DNA of 64,000 nt, from the NCBI GenBank assembly GCA_015494715.1, contig WGAT01000068.1, positions 1 to 64,000 of the forward strand, read 5' to 3'. Source of the stretch: Campylobacterota bacterium (lineage in GTDB: Bacteria; Campylobacterota; Campylobacteria; Campylobacterales; Nitratiruptoraceae). A program made the translations under genes and the position numbers. The notes below the pieces were generated by a model. It was not told the origin of the DNA, did not search any database, and worked only from the letters and a program-made list of their open reading frames with translations. This document shows, piece by piece, positions 26,809 through 36,689 of this stretch. Numbering within the stretch: the stretch's first letter is position 1; every line of letters begins with the position of its first letter.

Positions 26809-27495
26809 ATGGGAATTATTAGTGTTAAAGGTGCCGCTAAAGTGGTGCGTTTGTACAACGTGACCAACATGCAGATTGAGGGACTAGATGTAGAAGATTA
26901 CGATCTAGAATCAAGAGAAGATGTACGAGAGCTCTTTGAGCGGGTAAGGGAGTTTGTGGAAACGGGTGAAGTGGAAGCCTTTGAGCCGCCCATCGAACTA
27001 CAAGGCGTAGATCCTGAGGAGTGTAGCATTAAAGTGGGGGAAAAGACGCTCTATCCCGACGAGATCACCCTTAAAAACCAAAATATTATCGATTTACTTC
27101 CACAAATCCAGGAGAGTGCAGAGGGGGAGATCTACTATATTGAGTCCTTGGAGGGCGATGGTCTTTGGGATATTGATGCAGAAGAAGAGGATATTGATCC
27201 ATCTAGCCTGAGTATTGGGTATGTGGACTGCTCGGTTTTGTTTGATCAGTACGATATTTTGCGAGAGGGGTATTTGGATGTGATTTGCGATACGATTTTG
27301 CCGCCTACTCTTGAAGCCGGAGACATTGCAACGGAAGTAGAGGATTTTGTTTTTCATCCCGTACAGGTCTACGCACAGCTCTACGAGGTCAAGAGCGATC
27401 CCGTGACTGGAGTGAAAATTTTGCAAAAGGTAGATTTTGGTGGACGATTTCTTGCCGGAGCCGACTTTTTGGTAGACGATTTTGAAGAAAATTAA
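26809..27495 (+). CDS. acidic cytosolic protein, unknown
   Basis: A 228-residue, strongly acidic protein with no signal peptide or membrane segment. It begins MGIISVKGAAKVVRLYNVTN and ends in VDFGGRFLAGADFLVDDFEE. Acidic, hydrophobic-spaced runs (AEEEDIDPSSLSI, LEAGDIATEVEDFVFHPVQV) suggest an all-beta or adaptor-like fold. Two Cys (EECSIKV, DVICDTI) plus one in YVDCSVL. No family recognised. It is a single-gene unit between a strong promoter and a convergent terminator, which implies a conserved independent role. Confidence 0.75.
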   Translation: MGIISVKGAAKVVRLYNVTNMQIEGLDVEDYDLESREDVRELFERVREFVETGEVEAFEPPIELQGVDPEECSIKVGEKTLYPDEITLKNQNIIDLLPQIQESAEGEIYYIESLEGDGLWDIDAEEEDIDPSSLSIGYVDCSVLFDQYDILREGYLDVICDTILPPTLEAGDIATEVEDFVFHPVQVYAQLYEVKSDPVTGVKILQKVDFGGRFLAGADFLVDDFEEN

Positions 27496-27515
27496 GAGGG
27501 ATTAGAGTCCCTCTT
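27494..27515. terminator. bidirectional hairpin between convergent genes
   Basis: AAGAGGGA-TTAGAG-TCCCTCTT, a perfect eight-bp stem. The stops of both convergent genes fall in or next to it. It probably ends transcription in both directions. Confidence 0.65.
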
Positions 27516-28116
27516 GCACTATTTGCCACAACGCCTCTATCTCTTCATCCTCCAAAAATTGCCCATCGCCAGAGCGCATCAAATAAGCAATCTTTTTTTT
27601 ATCGAAGCTTCTTTTTGGAATGCAAGAGCCGTGTGCGCTCAAAAAGGCCCGTACCAAAACCGGATTCTCTTGGATAGGGGCTTCGCACACGAAGCACTCA
27701 AAAGAGTCGTGTAAACGTCCCTCAAATCTTAAAAGCTCTATGTAGCTCTCGACCAGTACCCGTTTGGCATCTTGTTTGGTAAGTTTTTTGGCCATTTTTT
27801 GCAAGAGCTCAAAATAGAAAGGATCGATCCTTTCTATACCCTCAAGATGGGAAGCTAAGAGAGTGATAAACTGCTGCCATAGCAGCGCCTTGGGTAAAAT
27901 TTTGAGCCAACTATATCCTAGATGGGTGATACGGCGAAGTTTTGGCATATTGCCTAGCGTGTATTCGATCTCAAAATCTATCTTGTACCCAAGATTGATG
28001 GTGCTGTGTCTTGCTCCATAAAAGCGGTAGAGGGTGTGGATAGCGTTTGGGGTAAGGACTTTGACGATGAGATCTTCCTCTTTTAGAGGCGTTATCTTAA
28101 GAATGTATCCTTGCAC
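27502..28116 (-). CDS. recO: recombination mediator RecO
   Basis: A 204-residue, short RecO that loads RecA with RecR in gap repair. The N-terminal OB-like domain starts MQGYILKITPLKEEDLIVKV, followed by the helical domain (LLASHLEGIERIDPFYFELL, KRVLVESYIELLRFEGRLHD). The zinc-like segment has CFVCEAP with only two of four Cys, and a final GSC. RecO of this phylum is shorter and more divergent than in E. coli. Divergent from gltB. Confidence 0.82.
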   Translation of the reverse strand: MQGYILKITPLKEEDLIVKVLTPNAIHTLYRFYGARHSTINLGYKIDFEIEYTLGNMPKLRRITHLGYSWLKILPKALLWQQFITLLASHLEGIERIDPFYFELLQKMAKKLTKQDAKRVLVESYIELLRFEGRLHDSFECFVCEAPIQENPVLVRAFLSAHGSCIPKRSFDKKKIAYLMRSGDGQFLEDEEIEALWQIVQEGL

Positions 28117-28224
28117 GATCCACTCTTTATAAGTAGATATTAACGAAAAAGTGGATAAAATACAAAATCTTATACTAAAAACAATATTAAAACTGGTTTA
28201 AAAGCCTGAGAAAGGGTGGATTCA

Positions 28225-31200
28225 ATGGATCTCTTGACAAGCTATAAAGACAACTGCGGGTTTGGATTGCTCGCTAGCATCGACAACAAACCCTCCCACC
28301 AAAACGTGGAAGATGCAATCCGTTCTCTTGAGCGGATGATGCACAGAGGCGCCATCGCCGCAGACGGAAAGAGTGGAGACGGGAGTGGGCTCCTTTTTTC
28401 CATGCCCCATAAGTTTTTCAAAAAACTCTCCAAAAAAGAGGGTTTCGTTTTGCCTTCGATCTACGCCGTGGCAATGGTCTTTTACAAAAATGATTCAAAT
28501 CTCGAAGTTTTTAAAGAGCAGTGTCTTAAAAACGATTTGCGGGTACTGCATATAAGAAAGGTGCCCGTAGATACGAGTGCCCTAGGCGAGCAGGCTTTGC
28601 AGACATTGCCCAAGATCGCTCAGATTTTCGTCTCCCCAAACTCCCTCATCGCCACCAAGCGCTTTGATGCACTGCTGTATTTAACAAGAAGAGAGATCGA
28701 AAAGGCGCTAGAGGGGGACGAGGATTTTTATATCCCAAGTTTTTCCAGCAAGACCATCGCCTACAAAGGGCTTGTGATGCCCACCTACATCAAGCAGTTC
28801 TATCCCGATTTGCAAGATAGGGATTTTGAAGCGAGCTACGCCCTTTTTCATCAGCGCTTCTCTACCAATACTTTGCCAAAATGGAATCTCGCCCAACCTT
28901 TTCGTATGATTGCCCACAATGGAGAGATCAACTCCATCGCCGCCAATCGCTACAATGTTTTGGCCAAATGCGAAGCTCTTAAGAGCGAAGTGTTTACTTC
29001 CGAGGAGTTAGATCGGATATTGCCCCCTTTGGAGCCAGAAGCCAGCGATAGCAAGAGTTTGGATAATTTCTTTGAGTTTTTGATCGTCAATGGCGTGGAG
29101 TTTTTCAAGGCGGCCCGTGCCTTGATCCCGGCACCTTGGCAAAACGCTCCCCATATGGATGCGAAGCTTCGCGCCTTTTACGAATATACGAGTACCTGTT
29201 TTGAAGCGTGGGACGGCCCGGCTGCGGTGAGTTTGTGCGACGGACGCTATATTGGATGCGTACTCGATCGAAACGGATTGCGGCCGGCCAAATATATCAT
29301 CACCAAGGACAAGCGTCTCATTATCGCTAGCGAATATGGAATCTTGGGCGTGCCCGAGGAGAATATCCTAGAGCGAGGCCGTTTGCAAAGCGGGGAGATG
29401 ATCGCTCTGGATCTTAAATATGGGGTAGTGCTCAAAAACAAAGATATCAACGACTACCTCAAAAACTCCAACCCCTATGACCAGTGGCTCAATCAAAACA
29501 TGGTCTACTTGCAAGAGCACATCGAAACGCCTTTTAGCGGTCTAGAGGAGTATGAGCTCGAAGACATCGTACATAAGCAGCGCTACTATAATGTTACGCA
29601 CGAGCTGATCGAACAGGTCATCGAGCCGATGATCAAAGAGGGCAAAGAGGCCGTAGGCTCTATGGGCGATGATACTCCAATGGCCGCTTTTAGCGACAAA
29701 CAGCGGGCTTTTACCGATTTTTTCAAGCAAAAATTTGCCCAAGTTACCAATCCGCCCATCGATCCCATACGAGAAAAGATCGTCATGAGCCTCAACACCG
29801 GTTTTGGCGAGATCCACAATATTTTGGACGAAAATCCCGATCACGCCATTCGTCTCAAAGCGATCTCCCCAATTTTGATCAAAGAGAAGATGGATGTGCT
29901 GCGCTCTTATGGGGACGAGAAACATCCACGCTATCGGGCTTGTTATAAAAACAAAACTTTCTCCACCGCTTTTGAAAAAAATCTCAAAAGAAGTTTAGAG
30001 GAGCTTACCGACGAGATTGTACGCTCGGTCAAAGCGGAGGGTGTACGCATCGTCTTTTTGGATGATAGACAGCTTAGTCCCCATCGCAAGACGATACCTA
30101 TGGCTATGGTCATAGGGCGGTTGAATAAAAAGCTGCTTGATGCGGGGGTGCGTCATCTCGTCTCCATGGTAGCCATCACCGGTGAGGTACACGACTCCCA
30201 CTCTGCGGCGGTGATGGTAGCGTATGGAGCCAGTGCGGTTTATCCCTATTTGCTTTTTGCCACGGTATACGAAAAGCTCAAAAAGCAAGAGCTCACCTCT
30301 TTTGAGTTTCGCAATCGATTTAAAAATGTGATCAACGCTTTGAATGGCGGATTTTTAAAAATTATGTCCAAAATGGGAATTTCCACTATCGCTTCGTATC
30401 GAAACTCCGGGCTTTTTGATGTATTGGGGCTGGATAGAGAGCTTGTGCGTGAATGTTTTGCCAACTCGCAAGCCCTGCTACCCGGACTCACCTATGAAGA
30501 TATCGAGGAGCGGCTGGATCGCTACCACAAAAAAGCGTACGAGATCGATCTTGAAAAGCGAATCTTCCCACTAGAGCTTGGAGGCTACTACAAATACATA
30601 GATGGCAGCGAGTACCACGATTTTGCTCCAAACACCGTCAACCAGATCCACAAGGTTTCCGTAACTGGAGATGAGCGAGACTATCAAGAGCTCAAAAAGA
30701 TGGTAGATGGCAGAGGTCTTAAATTTATCCGTGACTTTCTTGCCCTGCACAGCGACAAAGAGTCGATCCCTTTGGATGAGGTAGAGCCTGTGGAGGATAT
30801 ATTCAAACGCTTCGACTCGGCGGCGATGAGTCTTGGCTCCATCAGTCCAGAGGCCCACGAATGTATCGCCGAAGCGATGAACAAGATCGGAGCCAAAAGC
30901 AACTCCGGCGAGGGTGGTGAGGATCCAAGACGATTTGGCACTATCAAAAACTCCAAAATCAAACAAGTGGCCAGCGGACGCTTCGGTGTGACGCCCGCGT
31001 ATCTTAGAAGCGCCGAAGAGATCCAGATCAAGATCGCCCAAGGGGCAAAACCGGGTGAGGGTGGACAGCTACCCGGTCACAAAGTCACCGCTCTTATCGC
31101 CAAGCTTCGCCATACGATGCCCGGAGTCACCCTCATATCCCCGCCACCGCATCACGATATCTACTCCATCGAGGATCTGGCTCAGCTCATATTCGACCTC

Positions 31201-32649
31201 AAACAGGTCAATCCAGAAGCCAGAGTGGCGGTCAAGCTCGTATCTACCGCAGGTGTAGGCACGATTGCCGCGGGCGTGGCCAAAGCGTATGCGGACAAGA
31301 TCATCATTAGCGGCGGCGAGGGCGGTACGGGAGCCGCCCCTTTGACCTCCATCAAATTTGCTGGAAATCCTTGGGAGCTGGGACTCACGGAAGCCCACAA
31401 CGCTTTGAAGCTCAACCATTTGCGCCAACTCGTGGAGCTGCAGACCGACGGCGGACTCAAAACGGGTCTGGATATCGTCAAAGCGGCCCTTATGGGAGCG
31501 GAAAGCTACGCTTTTGGTACGGGGGTGCTTACGATTTTGGGATGTAAGATTTTGCGAGTTTGCCATCTCAACAGATGTACCGTCGGGATCGCTACACAAA
31601 ACGAATTTTTGCGAGAGCACTATGTAGGGACCGTGGATCGGCTCATCAACTATTTTACTTTGGTGGCCGAGGATGTGCGAAAGATATTGGCCCATCTTGG
31701 CTATAAGCGGCTCGAAGATGTGATCGGGCGTACCGATTTATTGGAGGTAGTCAAAGCCGATTTGGCCAAAAAGTTCGATTTTTCCAGCATTTTGCGCAGA
31801 GTCGATGGAGTCGATACTTGCCAAGTGCCTTTTAACGAACCTTTTGATAGTAACGAGTATGAAAAGCAGATCCTCAAAGAGGTCTACCCGGCTATCGAAA
31901 ATCCAAACCACTCCGTGATCGTCAACAAACAGATCGCCAACATCAACCGAAGTTTTGGAGCGCGTATCAGCGGCGAGATCGCCAAGTATTACGGCGATAG
32001 CGGTCTCAAAGACGACGCTATTCGTATCAATCTCAAAGGCGTGGCGGGACAGAGTTTGGGCGCCTTTCTCATCAACGGAGTAACCATCAATCTCGTAGGT
32101 GCGGGCAACGACTATGTGGGCAAAGGGATGAATGGCGGTAAAATCATCATCACCTCCAAAACCGGCAAAGAGAACTTCAGTCTCGCTGGCAACACCTGTC
32201 TGTATGGAGCAACCGGTGGGACACTCTTTGTAGCCGGAGAGGTAGGCGAGCGTTTTGCCGTGCGAAATTCTGGGGCGTTGGCCGTGGTAGAGGGTACGGG
32301 CGATCATGCCTGTGAATATATGACCGGCGGTATCGTAGTAATCTTGGGCAAAACGGGTATTAACTTTGGGGCCGGTATGACGGGCGGTCTTGCTTTTGTT
32401 TATGATGAGGACCACACCTTTATAGAAAAGATCAATCAAGAGCTCATAGAGGCTAGGCGTATCGATATCGACGAATTTGACGAAGCTCGCCACTATCTTA
32501 AAAAACTTTTGCGCACCTATTACGATGAGACCGGCAGCAAAAAGGCCAAAGAGTTGTTGGATAACTTTAGAATGCAGATCAGAAATTTTTGGATGGTGCG
32601 GCCAAAAGAGCTTCGCAAAGTGCCTTTGAATCTAGAGGAGGGGGAATAA
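28225..32649 (+). CDS. gltB: glutamate synthase (NADPH) large chain
   Basis: A 1474-residue enzyme converting glutamine and 2-oxoglutarate to two glutamates. The class-II glutaminase domain has Cys at residue 11 (KDNCGFGLLA) as the N-terminal nucleophile after propeptide removal, and HQRFSTNTLPKW. The FMN/synthase domain shows EGGEDPRRFG, GGEGGTGAAP and the 3Fe-4S motif C-X5-C-X4-C in GCKILRVCHLNRCTVGIATQ. The C-terminal beta-helix (GGKIIITSKTG, LYGATGGTLFVAG) is intact. ATG at 28225 is chosen over a GTG nine bases earlier, because the nucleophile lies close to the start and GAAAGGGTGG fits it. Confidence 0.98.
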   Translation: MDLLTSYKDNCGFGLLASIDNKPSHQNVEDAIRSLERMMHRGAIAADGKSGDGSGLLFSMPHKFFKKLSKKEGFVLPSIYAVAMVFYKNDSNLEVFKEQCLKNDLRVLHIRKVPVDTSALGEQALQTLPKIAQIFVSPNSLIATKRFDALLYLTRREIEKALEGDEDFYIPSFSSKTIAYKGLVMPTYIKQFYPDLQDRDFEASYALFHQRFSTNTLPKWNLAQPFRMIAHNGEINSIAANRYNVLAKCEALKSEVFTSEELDRILPPLEPEASDSKSLDNFFEFLIVNGVEFFKAARALIPAPWQNAPHMDAKLRAFYEYTSTCFEAWDGPAAVSLCDGRYIGCVLDRNGLRPAKYIITKDKRLIIASEYGILGVPEENILERGRLQSGEMIALDLKYGVVLKNKDINDYLKNSNPYDQWLNQNMVYLQEHIETPFSGLEEYELEDIVHKQRYYNVTHELIEQVIEPMIKEGKEAVGSMGDDTPMAAFSDKQRAFTDFFKQKFAQVTNPPIDPIREKIVMSLNTGFGEIHNILDENPDHAIRLKAISPILIKEKMDVLRSYGDEKHPRYRACYKNKTFSTAFEKNLKRSLEELTDEIVRSVKAEGVRIVFLDDRQLSPHRKTIPMAMVIGRLNKKLLDAGVRHLVSMVAITGEVHDSHSAAVMVAYGASAVYPYLLFATVYEKLKKQELTSFEFRNRFKNVINALNGGFLKIMSKMGISTIASYRNSGLFDVLGLDRELVRECFANSQALLPGLTYEDIEERLDRYHKKAYEIDLEKRIFPLELGGYYKYIDGSEYHDFAPNTVNQIHKVSVTGDERDYQELKKMVDGRGLKFIRDFLALHSDKESIPLDEVEPVEDIFKRFDSAAMSLGSISPEAHECIAEAMNKIGAKSNSGEGGEDPRRFGTIKNSKIKQVASGRFGVTPAYLRSAEEIQIKIAQGAKPGEGGQLPGHKVTALIAKLRHTMPGVTLISPPPHHDIYSIEDLAQLIFDLKQVNPEARVAVKLVSTAGVGTIAAGVAKAYADKIIISGGEGGTGAAPLTSIKFAGNPWELGLTEAHNALKLNHLRQLVELQTDGGLKTGLDIVKAALMGAESYAFGTGVLTILGCKILRVCHLNRCTVGIATQNEFLREHYVGTVDRLINYFTLVAEDVRKILAHLGYKRLEDVIGRTDLLEVVKADLAKKFDFSSILRRVDGVDTCQVPFNEPFDSNEYEKQILKEVYPAIENPNHSVIVNKQIANINRSFGARISGEIAKYYGDSGLKDDAIRINLKGVAGQSLGAFLINGVTINLVGAGNDYVGKGMNGGKIIITSKTGKENFSLAGNTCLYGATGGTLFVAGEVGERFAVRNSGALAVVEGTGDHACEYMTGGIVVILGKTGINFGAGMTGGLAFVYDEDHTFIEKINQELIEARRIDIDEFDEARHYLKKLLRTYYDETGSKKAKELLDNFRMQIRNFWMVRPKELRKVPLNLEEGE

Positions 32650-32650
32650 G

Positions 32651-34030
32651 ATGCAAAATTTCATTTTTAACGAGCGTATAGAGCCAAGAAAGCGTGCCGT
32701 CAACGAGCGGATAAAGGATTTTAGGGAGATTTATGAGATATACAATCCCAACGAGGCTTCTATCCAAGCCGATCGTTGTGTGCAGTGTGGGGATCCTTAT
32801 TGTCACAACGCCTGTCCCTTGCACAACTTCATCCCCCACTGGCTAAAAACCGTGGCCGAGCGGGATTTGGAGCTTGCCTTTCGTATCTCCAACGAATCCT
32901 CTCCCTTTCCCGAAATTATGGGAAGAGTCTGCCCACAAGATAGACTTTGTGAGGGGGCATGTACTCTCAATGAAGGGTATGGAGCCATCACTATCGGGGC
33001 TATCGAGACTTTTATCAGCGAAGAGGGGTTCAAAAAAGGGCTGCGACCACAATACGAGGAGAAGAAGACTGGGAAAAAAGTGGCAATCATCGGAAGCGGC
33101 CCGGCGGGGTTGAGTTGCGCTACCTATCTTTTGCGCTCAGGCATTGAGCCCCATGTCTTTGAGCGAGCCGATAGGGCCGGAGGATTGATGACCTATGGCA
33201 TTCCCAACTTCAAACTGGATAAAAAAGTGGTCCAGCGCCGCATCCAATGGCTCGAAGAAGCCGGTATGAAACTAAACACCAATATCGAGGTGGGGAAAAA
33301 TCTCGATTTTGAAGAGCTTTTGGAAAACTACGACGCTATTTTTCTTGGGATAGGCGCTACGAAACCACGGCGTGCCGGGATCCCCGGTGAGGATGCCAAG
33401 GGGGCGATGTTGGCGATGGATTTTTTGACCAATATCCAGCATAAACTCTTTGGCGATCCGTATAATAAAGACAAAGAGGTCAAAGACAAAACGGTCATCG
33501 TCATCGGAGGCGGCGATACGGCGATGGATTGCGTGCGTACCAGTATCCGAGAGGGGGCTAAAAAGGCGATTTGTGCCTACAGGCGAGACGCCGCTAGTAT
33601 GCCCGGTAGCCGCAAAGAGGTCAAAAACGCCGAGGAAGAAGGTGCGGAGTTTGTCTACAATGTAGCCCCTACGAGAATTATCACGGGTGATAACGGCGAA
33701 GTAGTCGCCGTGGAGTTTGTACGCACCATCTCCACTATCGCAAAAGATGGCACGAGAAAGCTTGAAATCGTCAAAAATAGCGAATTTACGATGGAAGCGG
33801 ATGTTGTGATTTTCGCTTTGGGTTTTGAAAACACTCCCTTGGAGTTTCTCTCCAAACACGGCATAGAAACCAATAAGTGGGGAGCGATCAAGGTAGATGG
33901 CAATTACGAGACTACCAAACCCGGCGTCTTTGCGGGAGGGGACTGCTACCGAGGGGCCCATTTGGTGGTAACGGCGGCGTATGACGGCAGGGAAGCGGCA
34001 AAATCGATCGTACGAAAGCTTATAGGATAG
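32651..34030 (+). CDS. gltD: glutamate synthase small chain
   Basis: A 459-residue flavoprotein that passes electrons from NADPH to GltB. N-terminal 4Fe-4S ligands CVQCGDPYCHNACPLHNFIP and CPQDRLCEGACTL, FAD site VAIIGSGPAGLSCATYL, NADPH site VIVIGGGDTAMDCVRTSI, and GGDCYRGAHLVVTAAYDG near the C-terminus. One base separates it from gltB. Together they give ammonium assimilation with glutamine synthetase, which is not in this window. Confidence 0.98.
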   Translation: MQNFIFNERIEPRKRAVNERIKDFREIYEIYNPNEASIQADRCVQCGDPYCHNACPLHNFIPHWLKTVAERDLELAFRISNESSPFPEIMGRVCPQDRLCEGACTLNEGYGAITIGAIETFISEEGFKKGLRPQYEEKKTGKKVAIIGSGPAGLSCATYLLRSGIEPHVFERADRAGGLMTYGIPNFKLDKKVVQRRIQWLEEAGMKLNTNIEVGKNLDFEELLENYDAIFLGIGATKPRRAGIPGEDAKGAMLAMDFLTNIQHKLFGDPYNKDKEVKDKTVIVIGGGDTAMDCVRTSIREGAKKAICAYRRDAASMPGSRKEVKNAEEEGAEFVYNVAPTRIITGDNGEVVAVEFVRTISTIAKDGTRKLEIVKNSEFTMEADVVIFALGFENTPLEFLSKHGIETNKWGAIKVDGNYETTKPGVFAGGDCYRGAHLVVTAAYDGREAAKSIVRKLIG

Positions 34031-34770
34031 TGGAAGAGTTTTTCAAAGATCTCAAAGCCTGCTGCCAAGAGATCTACCATACCATACACTCTGGGATGAA
34101 GAAGAGCTTTTATAGCTATGAGGGGCAAGGGGCGGGCGGCGATCTCTCCTCCAAGATCGATCTTTTTGCCGAGAAGATCTTTATGGATAGACTCCGCAAA
34201 TATGGCTGCATCAATTCCGAAGAGAGTGGAATCGTAGGGGCGGGGGAGCGTACCATTATCCTCGATCCCATCGACGGCAGCGACAACTTGCTCTCCTCCT
34301 TTCCCTATTACGGCGCCTCGATCGCTCTTAAAGATTCAAAGACGCTTTTTTCTTGTATCGTCAATTTTGCAAACGGCGACTTTTTTGTCAAATGGGATTC
34401 TTTATACAAAAAAGGTTCCTTGCTGGATGATCGATTAGAAGACGTACAGCCAAATCCGTATAGCAAAATCGGTATTTTTGAAAAAGCCTACGCCAATCCT
34501 CTCATCGTCAAAAAACTCCAAGAGCATAAACTCAAGTTTCGCAGCCCCGGAGCCGTCGCGCTCTCCTTGGCTTATGCTAGGTATGTGCGTTATGTCCTTT
34601 TTATAGGCAAACTTCGTCCTTATGACATAGAAGCGGGTCTGCATCAGTGCGAAGGGCTCTTTTTGTATTTGGATGAGTCGACGATACTCGTAAGCAAAGA
34701 GCGTCAAATTTTTGATATGATACAAGATATCCTTATAAAGGAAAAAGATGGGTCTAAGCGATCTGTTTAA
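34030..34770 (+). CDS. inositol-monophosphatase-family phosphatase
   Basis: A 246-residue protein with the metal-site motifs of the IMPase/FBPase superfamily: NSEESG for the first Glu pair, and [20 protein letters not shown] for DPxDG(S/T). The C-terminal motif is less clear ([18 protein letters not shown] with the expected Asp in YDIEAG). It starts on GTG immediately after the gltD stop. Activity could be on inositol phosphates, fructose-1,6-bisphosphate or 3'-phosphoadenosine-5'-phosphate. The sequence does not decide. Overlaps accD by 23 bases. Confidence 0.75.
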   Translation: MEEFFKDLKACCQEIYHTIHSGMKKSFYSYEGQGAGGDLSSKIDLFAEKIFMDRLRKYGCINSEESGIVGAGERTIILDPIDGSDNLLSSFPYYGASIALKDSKTLFSCIVNFANGDFFVKWDSLYKKGSLLDDRLEDVQPNPYSKIGIFEKAYANPLIVKKLQEHKLKFRSPGAVALSLAYARYVRYVLFIGKLRPYDIEAGLHQCEGLFLYLDESTILVSKERQIFDMIQDILIKEKDGSKRSV

Positions 34771-35641
34771 AATTAGAAAATCCCAACCAAGTACCACCCA
34801 AAAGCCCAGCCACTGGGTCAAGTGTCCCAGCTGCAACGCTTTGATGTACTACAAAGAGGTGCAAAACCGCTTCAATGTCTGTCCAAAGTGTGGCTACCAC
34901 TTTCGCATAGGAGCGCAAGAGCGTATCAAGATACTTTGCGACGAGGGGAGTTTTATCGAGTATGACGCCAATTTGGAGCCCGTGGATCCTTTGAAGTTTG
35001 TGGATAAGAAAAGCTACAAAAAGCGGGTGGAAGAGAATAGAAAAAAGACAGGTAGACCAAGTTCGGCCATCAGTGGAGAGTGCACCATAGAGGGGACGCC
35101 TACTCAGATCGTGGTGTTTGACTTTGCCTTTATGGGCGGAAGTCTTGGCTCGGTAGAAGGAGAAAAGATCGTTCGGGCGGTACAGCGAGCCATTGAAAAA
35201 CGTCAACCTCTCGTGATCGTAAGTGCCAGCGGGGGGGCGAGGATGCAAGAGAGTACCTTTAGTTTGATGCAGATGAGTAAAACATGTGCGGCTTTGGCCA
35301 AACTGCACGAGGCCAAACTTCCCTATATCTCCGTACTAACCGATCCTACGATGGGAGGTGTGAGCGCCTCTTTTGCGATGATTGGCGATATTATTATGGC
35401 CGAGCCCGGCGCTTTGATAGGCTTTGCGGGACAAAGAGTCATCAAGCAGACCATTGGCGCCGATCTGCCCGAGGGGTTTCAAAGAAGCGAATTTTTGCTT
35501 GAGCATGGTCTTATCGATATGATCGTAGACAGACCCCAGATGAAAAGGACAATAGGCGATCTGTTAAAAATTTTGCTCCCCGGGCCCGTAGACGCTCTAG
35601 AGCCACAACCCGAACAGGGGCAAGGGGAAGAGCATGATTGA
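34748..35641 (+). CDS. accD: acetyl-CoA carboxylase carboxyltransferase beta
   Basis: A 297-residue carboxyltransferase subunit that, with AccA, carboxylates acetyl-CoA. The N-terminal zinc ribbon is [23 protein letters not shown] (four Cys). Crotonase-like core: [59 protein letters not shown]. Full length. The ATG follows TATAAAGGAAAAAG. Confidence 0.96.
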   Translation: MGLSDLFKIRKSQPSTTQKPSHWVKCPSCNALMYYKEVQNRFNVCPKCGYHFRIGAQERIKILCDEGSFIEYDANLEPVDPLKFVDKKSYKKRVEENRKKTGRPSSAISGECTIEGTPTQIVVFDFAFMGGSLGSVEGEKIVRAVQRAIEKRQPLVIVSASGGARMQESTFSLMQMSKTCAALAKLHEAKLPYISVLTDPTMGGVSASFAMIGDIIMAEPGALIGFAGQRVIKQTIGADLPEGFQRSEFLLEHGLIDMIVDRPQMKRTIGDLLKILLPGPVDALEPQPEQGQGEEHD

Positions 35642-36230
35642 GGATATTTATGCGCTTTGCGATATGGAGCTGCTCAGGCGCTTTGATTTGACGCTGGAAG
35701 ATTTTGTGCGCATTGCAAAAAGATTTAACGCCTCGATTTTGCAATATAGAGATAAACACGCTTCTCCAAGAGAAAAAAACGAGCGCCTTAAGCGTTTGCG
35801 AGCATTGTGGAAGAGGACGCTGATTATCAATGACGAAATAGCCTTGGCCAGATTTTGCGACGGGGTGCATATAGGGCAGGAGGATCTTCAAAAGGTGATA
35901 CTTGGATTTGGAGCAAAAAGCAAAAGCGAGGCGATCGTAATCATCAAAAAACTGACCGGCGCTAAGATTGTGGGGCTTTCTACCCACACCCTCCAAGAGA
36001 TACAAGAGAGCAACGGATTGGATGTGGATTATATCGGTCTTGGGGCCTATAGAGCTAGTCAAACCAAAGAGGTGGAGCATGTATTGGGATCAGAGCTTAG
36101 CCGTTTGGCAAAACGATCAAGACATAAGGTAGTCGCCATTGGCGGGGTACAGCTTTTTGACCATATAGAAAACGTCTGGAAAAAGGCGATTGGCACCGAT
36201 CTTGTGATCAAGGCCCTCACCTATGCATAA
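35634..36230 (+). CDS. thiE: thiamine-phosphate synthase family protein
   Basis: A 198-residue TIM-barrel protein of the ThiE/TenI group. ThiE couples hydroxymethylpyrimidine pyrophosphate to the thiazole phosphate. Motifs: [64 protein letters not shown]. The residues aligning with the pyrophosphate site are present, but GAYRASQTK is atypical of ThiE (usually GPIFPTxTK), so it could be a TenI-like paralogue. Overlaps accD and rlmH by eight bases each. Confidence 0.75.
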   Translation: MIEDIYALCDMELLRRFDLTLEDFVRIAKRFNASILQYRDKHASPREKNERLKRLRALWKRTLIINDEIALARFCDGVHIGQEDLQKVILGFGAKSKSEAIVIIKKLTGAKIVGLSTHTLQEIQESNGLDVDYIGLGAYRASQTKEVEHVLGSELSRLAKRSRHKVVAIGGVQLFDHIENVWKKAIGTDLVIKALTYA

Positions 36231-36681
36231 AATTGCCGTGTATGCCATTGGCAAAAAAGAGAATAGATGTTATGAATGCGTCTATGAGGAGCTGATAAAA
36301 AATGCTAAAAAGTACGCCACCATCAAAATGGTGGACATTTTCAATAAAAAGATCAATCAAGCGCAAAGTAGCGGCCTAGCCAAAAAATCCTATACGCTCG
36401 CTTTAGAGCCCTATCTTGCTCAAGACTATTTTACGATCGCCTTGCATCCCAAGGCCAAGGAGCCCGATAGTTTCGAGTTTGCCCAAATTTTTCAAGAGCA
36501 TAGTAAGATCGCTTTTTTTATAAGCGGAGCCTATGGATTTGAGGAGGAGTTTTTGAGACGCTGCGATAGGAGCGTTAGTCTTAGTCGTCTTACTATGAGC
36601 CATAAAATCGCCAAGATCGTGCTTTTGGAGCAGATATTTCGAGCTCTTGGCATCTTGCACAATCATCCATACCATAAATAG
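36223..36681 (+). CDS. rlmH: 23S rRNA pseudouridine(1915) N3-methyltransferase
   Basis: A 152-residue SPOUT methyltransferase. Motifs: VYAIGKKEN at the start, YTLALEPYLA, FFISGAYGFEEEF (SAM site), SLSRLTMSHKIAKIVLLEQI and the C-terminal YRA-type tail ILHNHPYHK. Acts on helix 69 of 70S ribosomes. In other members of this phylum rlmH also lies near accD. Confidence 0.93.
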   Translation: MHKIAVYAIGKKENRCYECVYEELIKNAKKYATIKMVDIFNKKINQAQSSGLAKKSYTLALEPYLAQDYFTIALHPKAKEPDSFEFAQIFQEHSKIAFFISGAYGFEEEFLRRCDRSVSLSRLTMSHKIAKIVLLEQIFRALGILHNHPYHK

Positions 36682-36689
36682 GAGAGAGC

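Noticed and set aside
28201-28224. CTGAGA before gltB as a TPP riboswitch core
   Set aside because: The hexamer CCTGAGAAA is present, but none of the other conserved TPP aptamer blocks (GGGGT, ACCTGA) are in order, and gltB is not a thiamine gene.
31738-32493. 251-residue minus-strand frame opposite gltB
   Set aside because: Shadow of a strongly coding plus-strand gene; no ribosome site and no recognisable domain.
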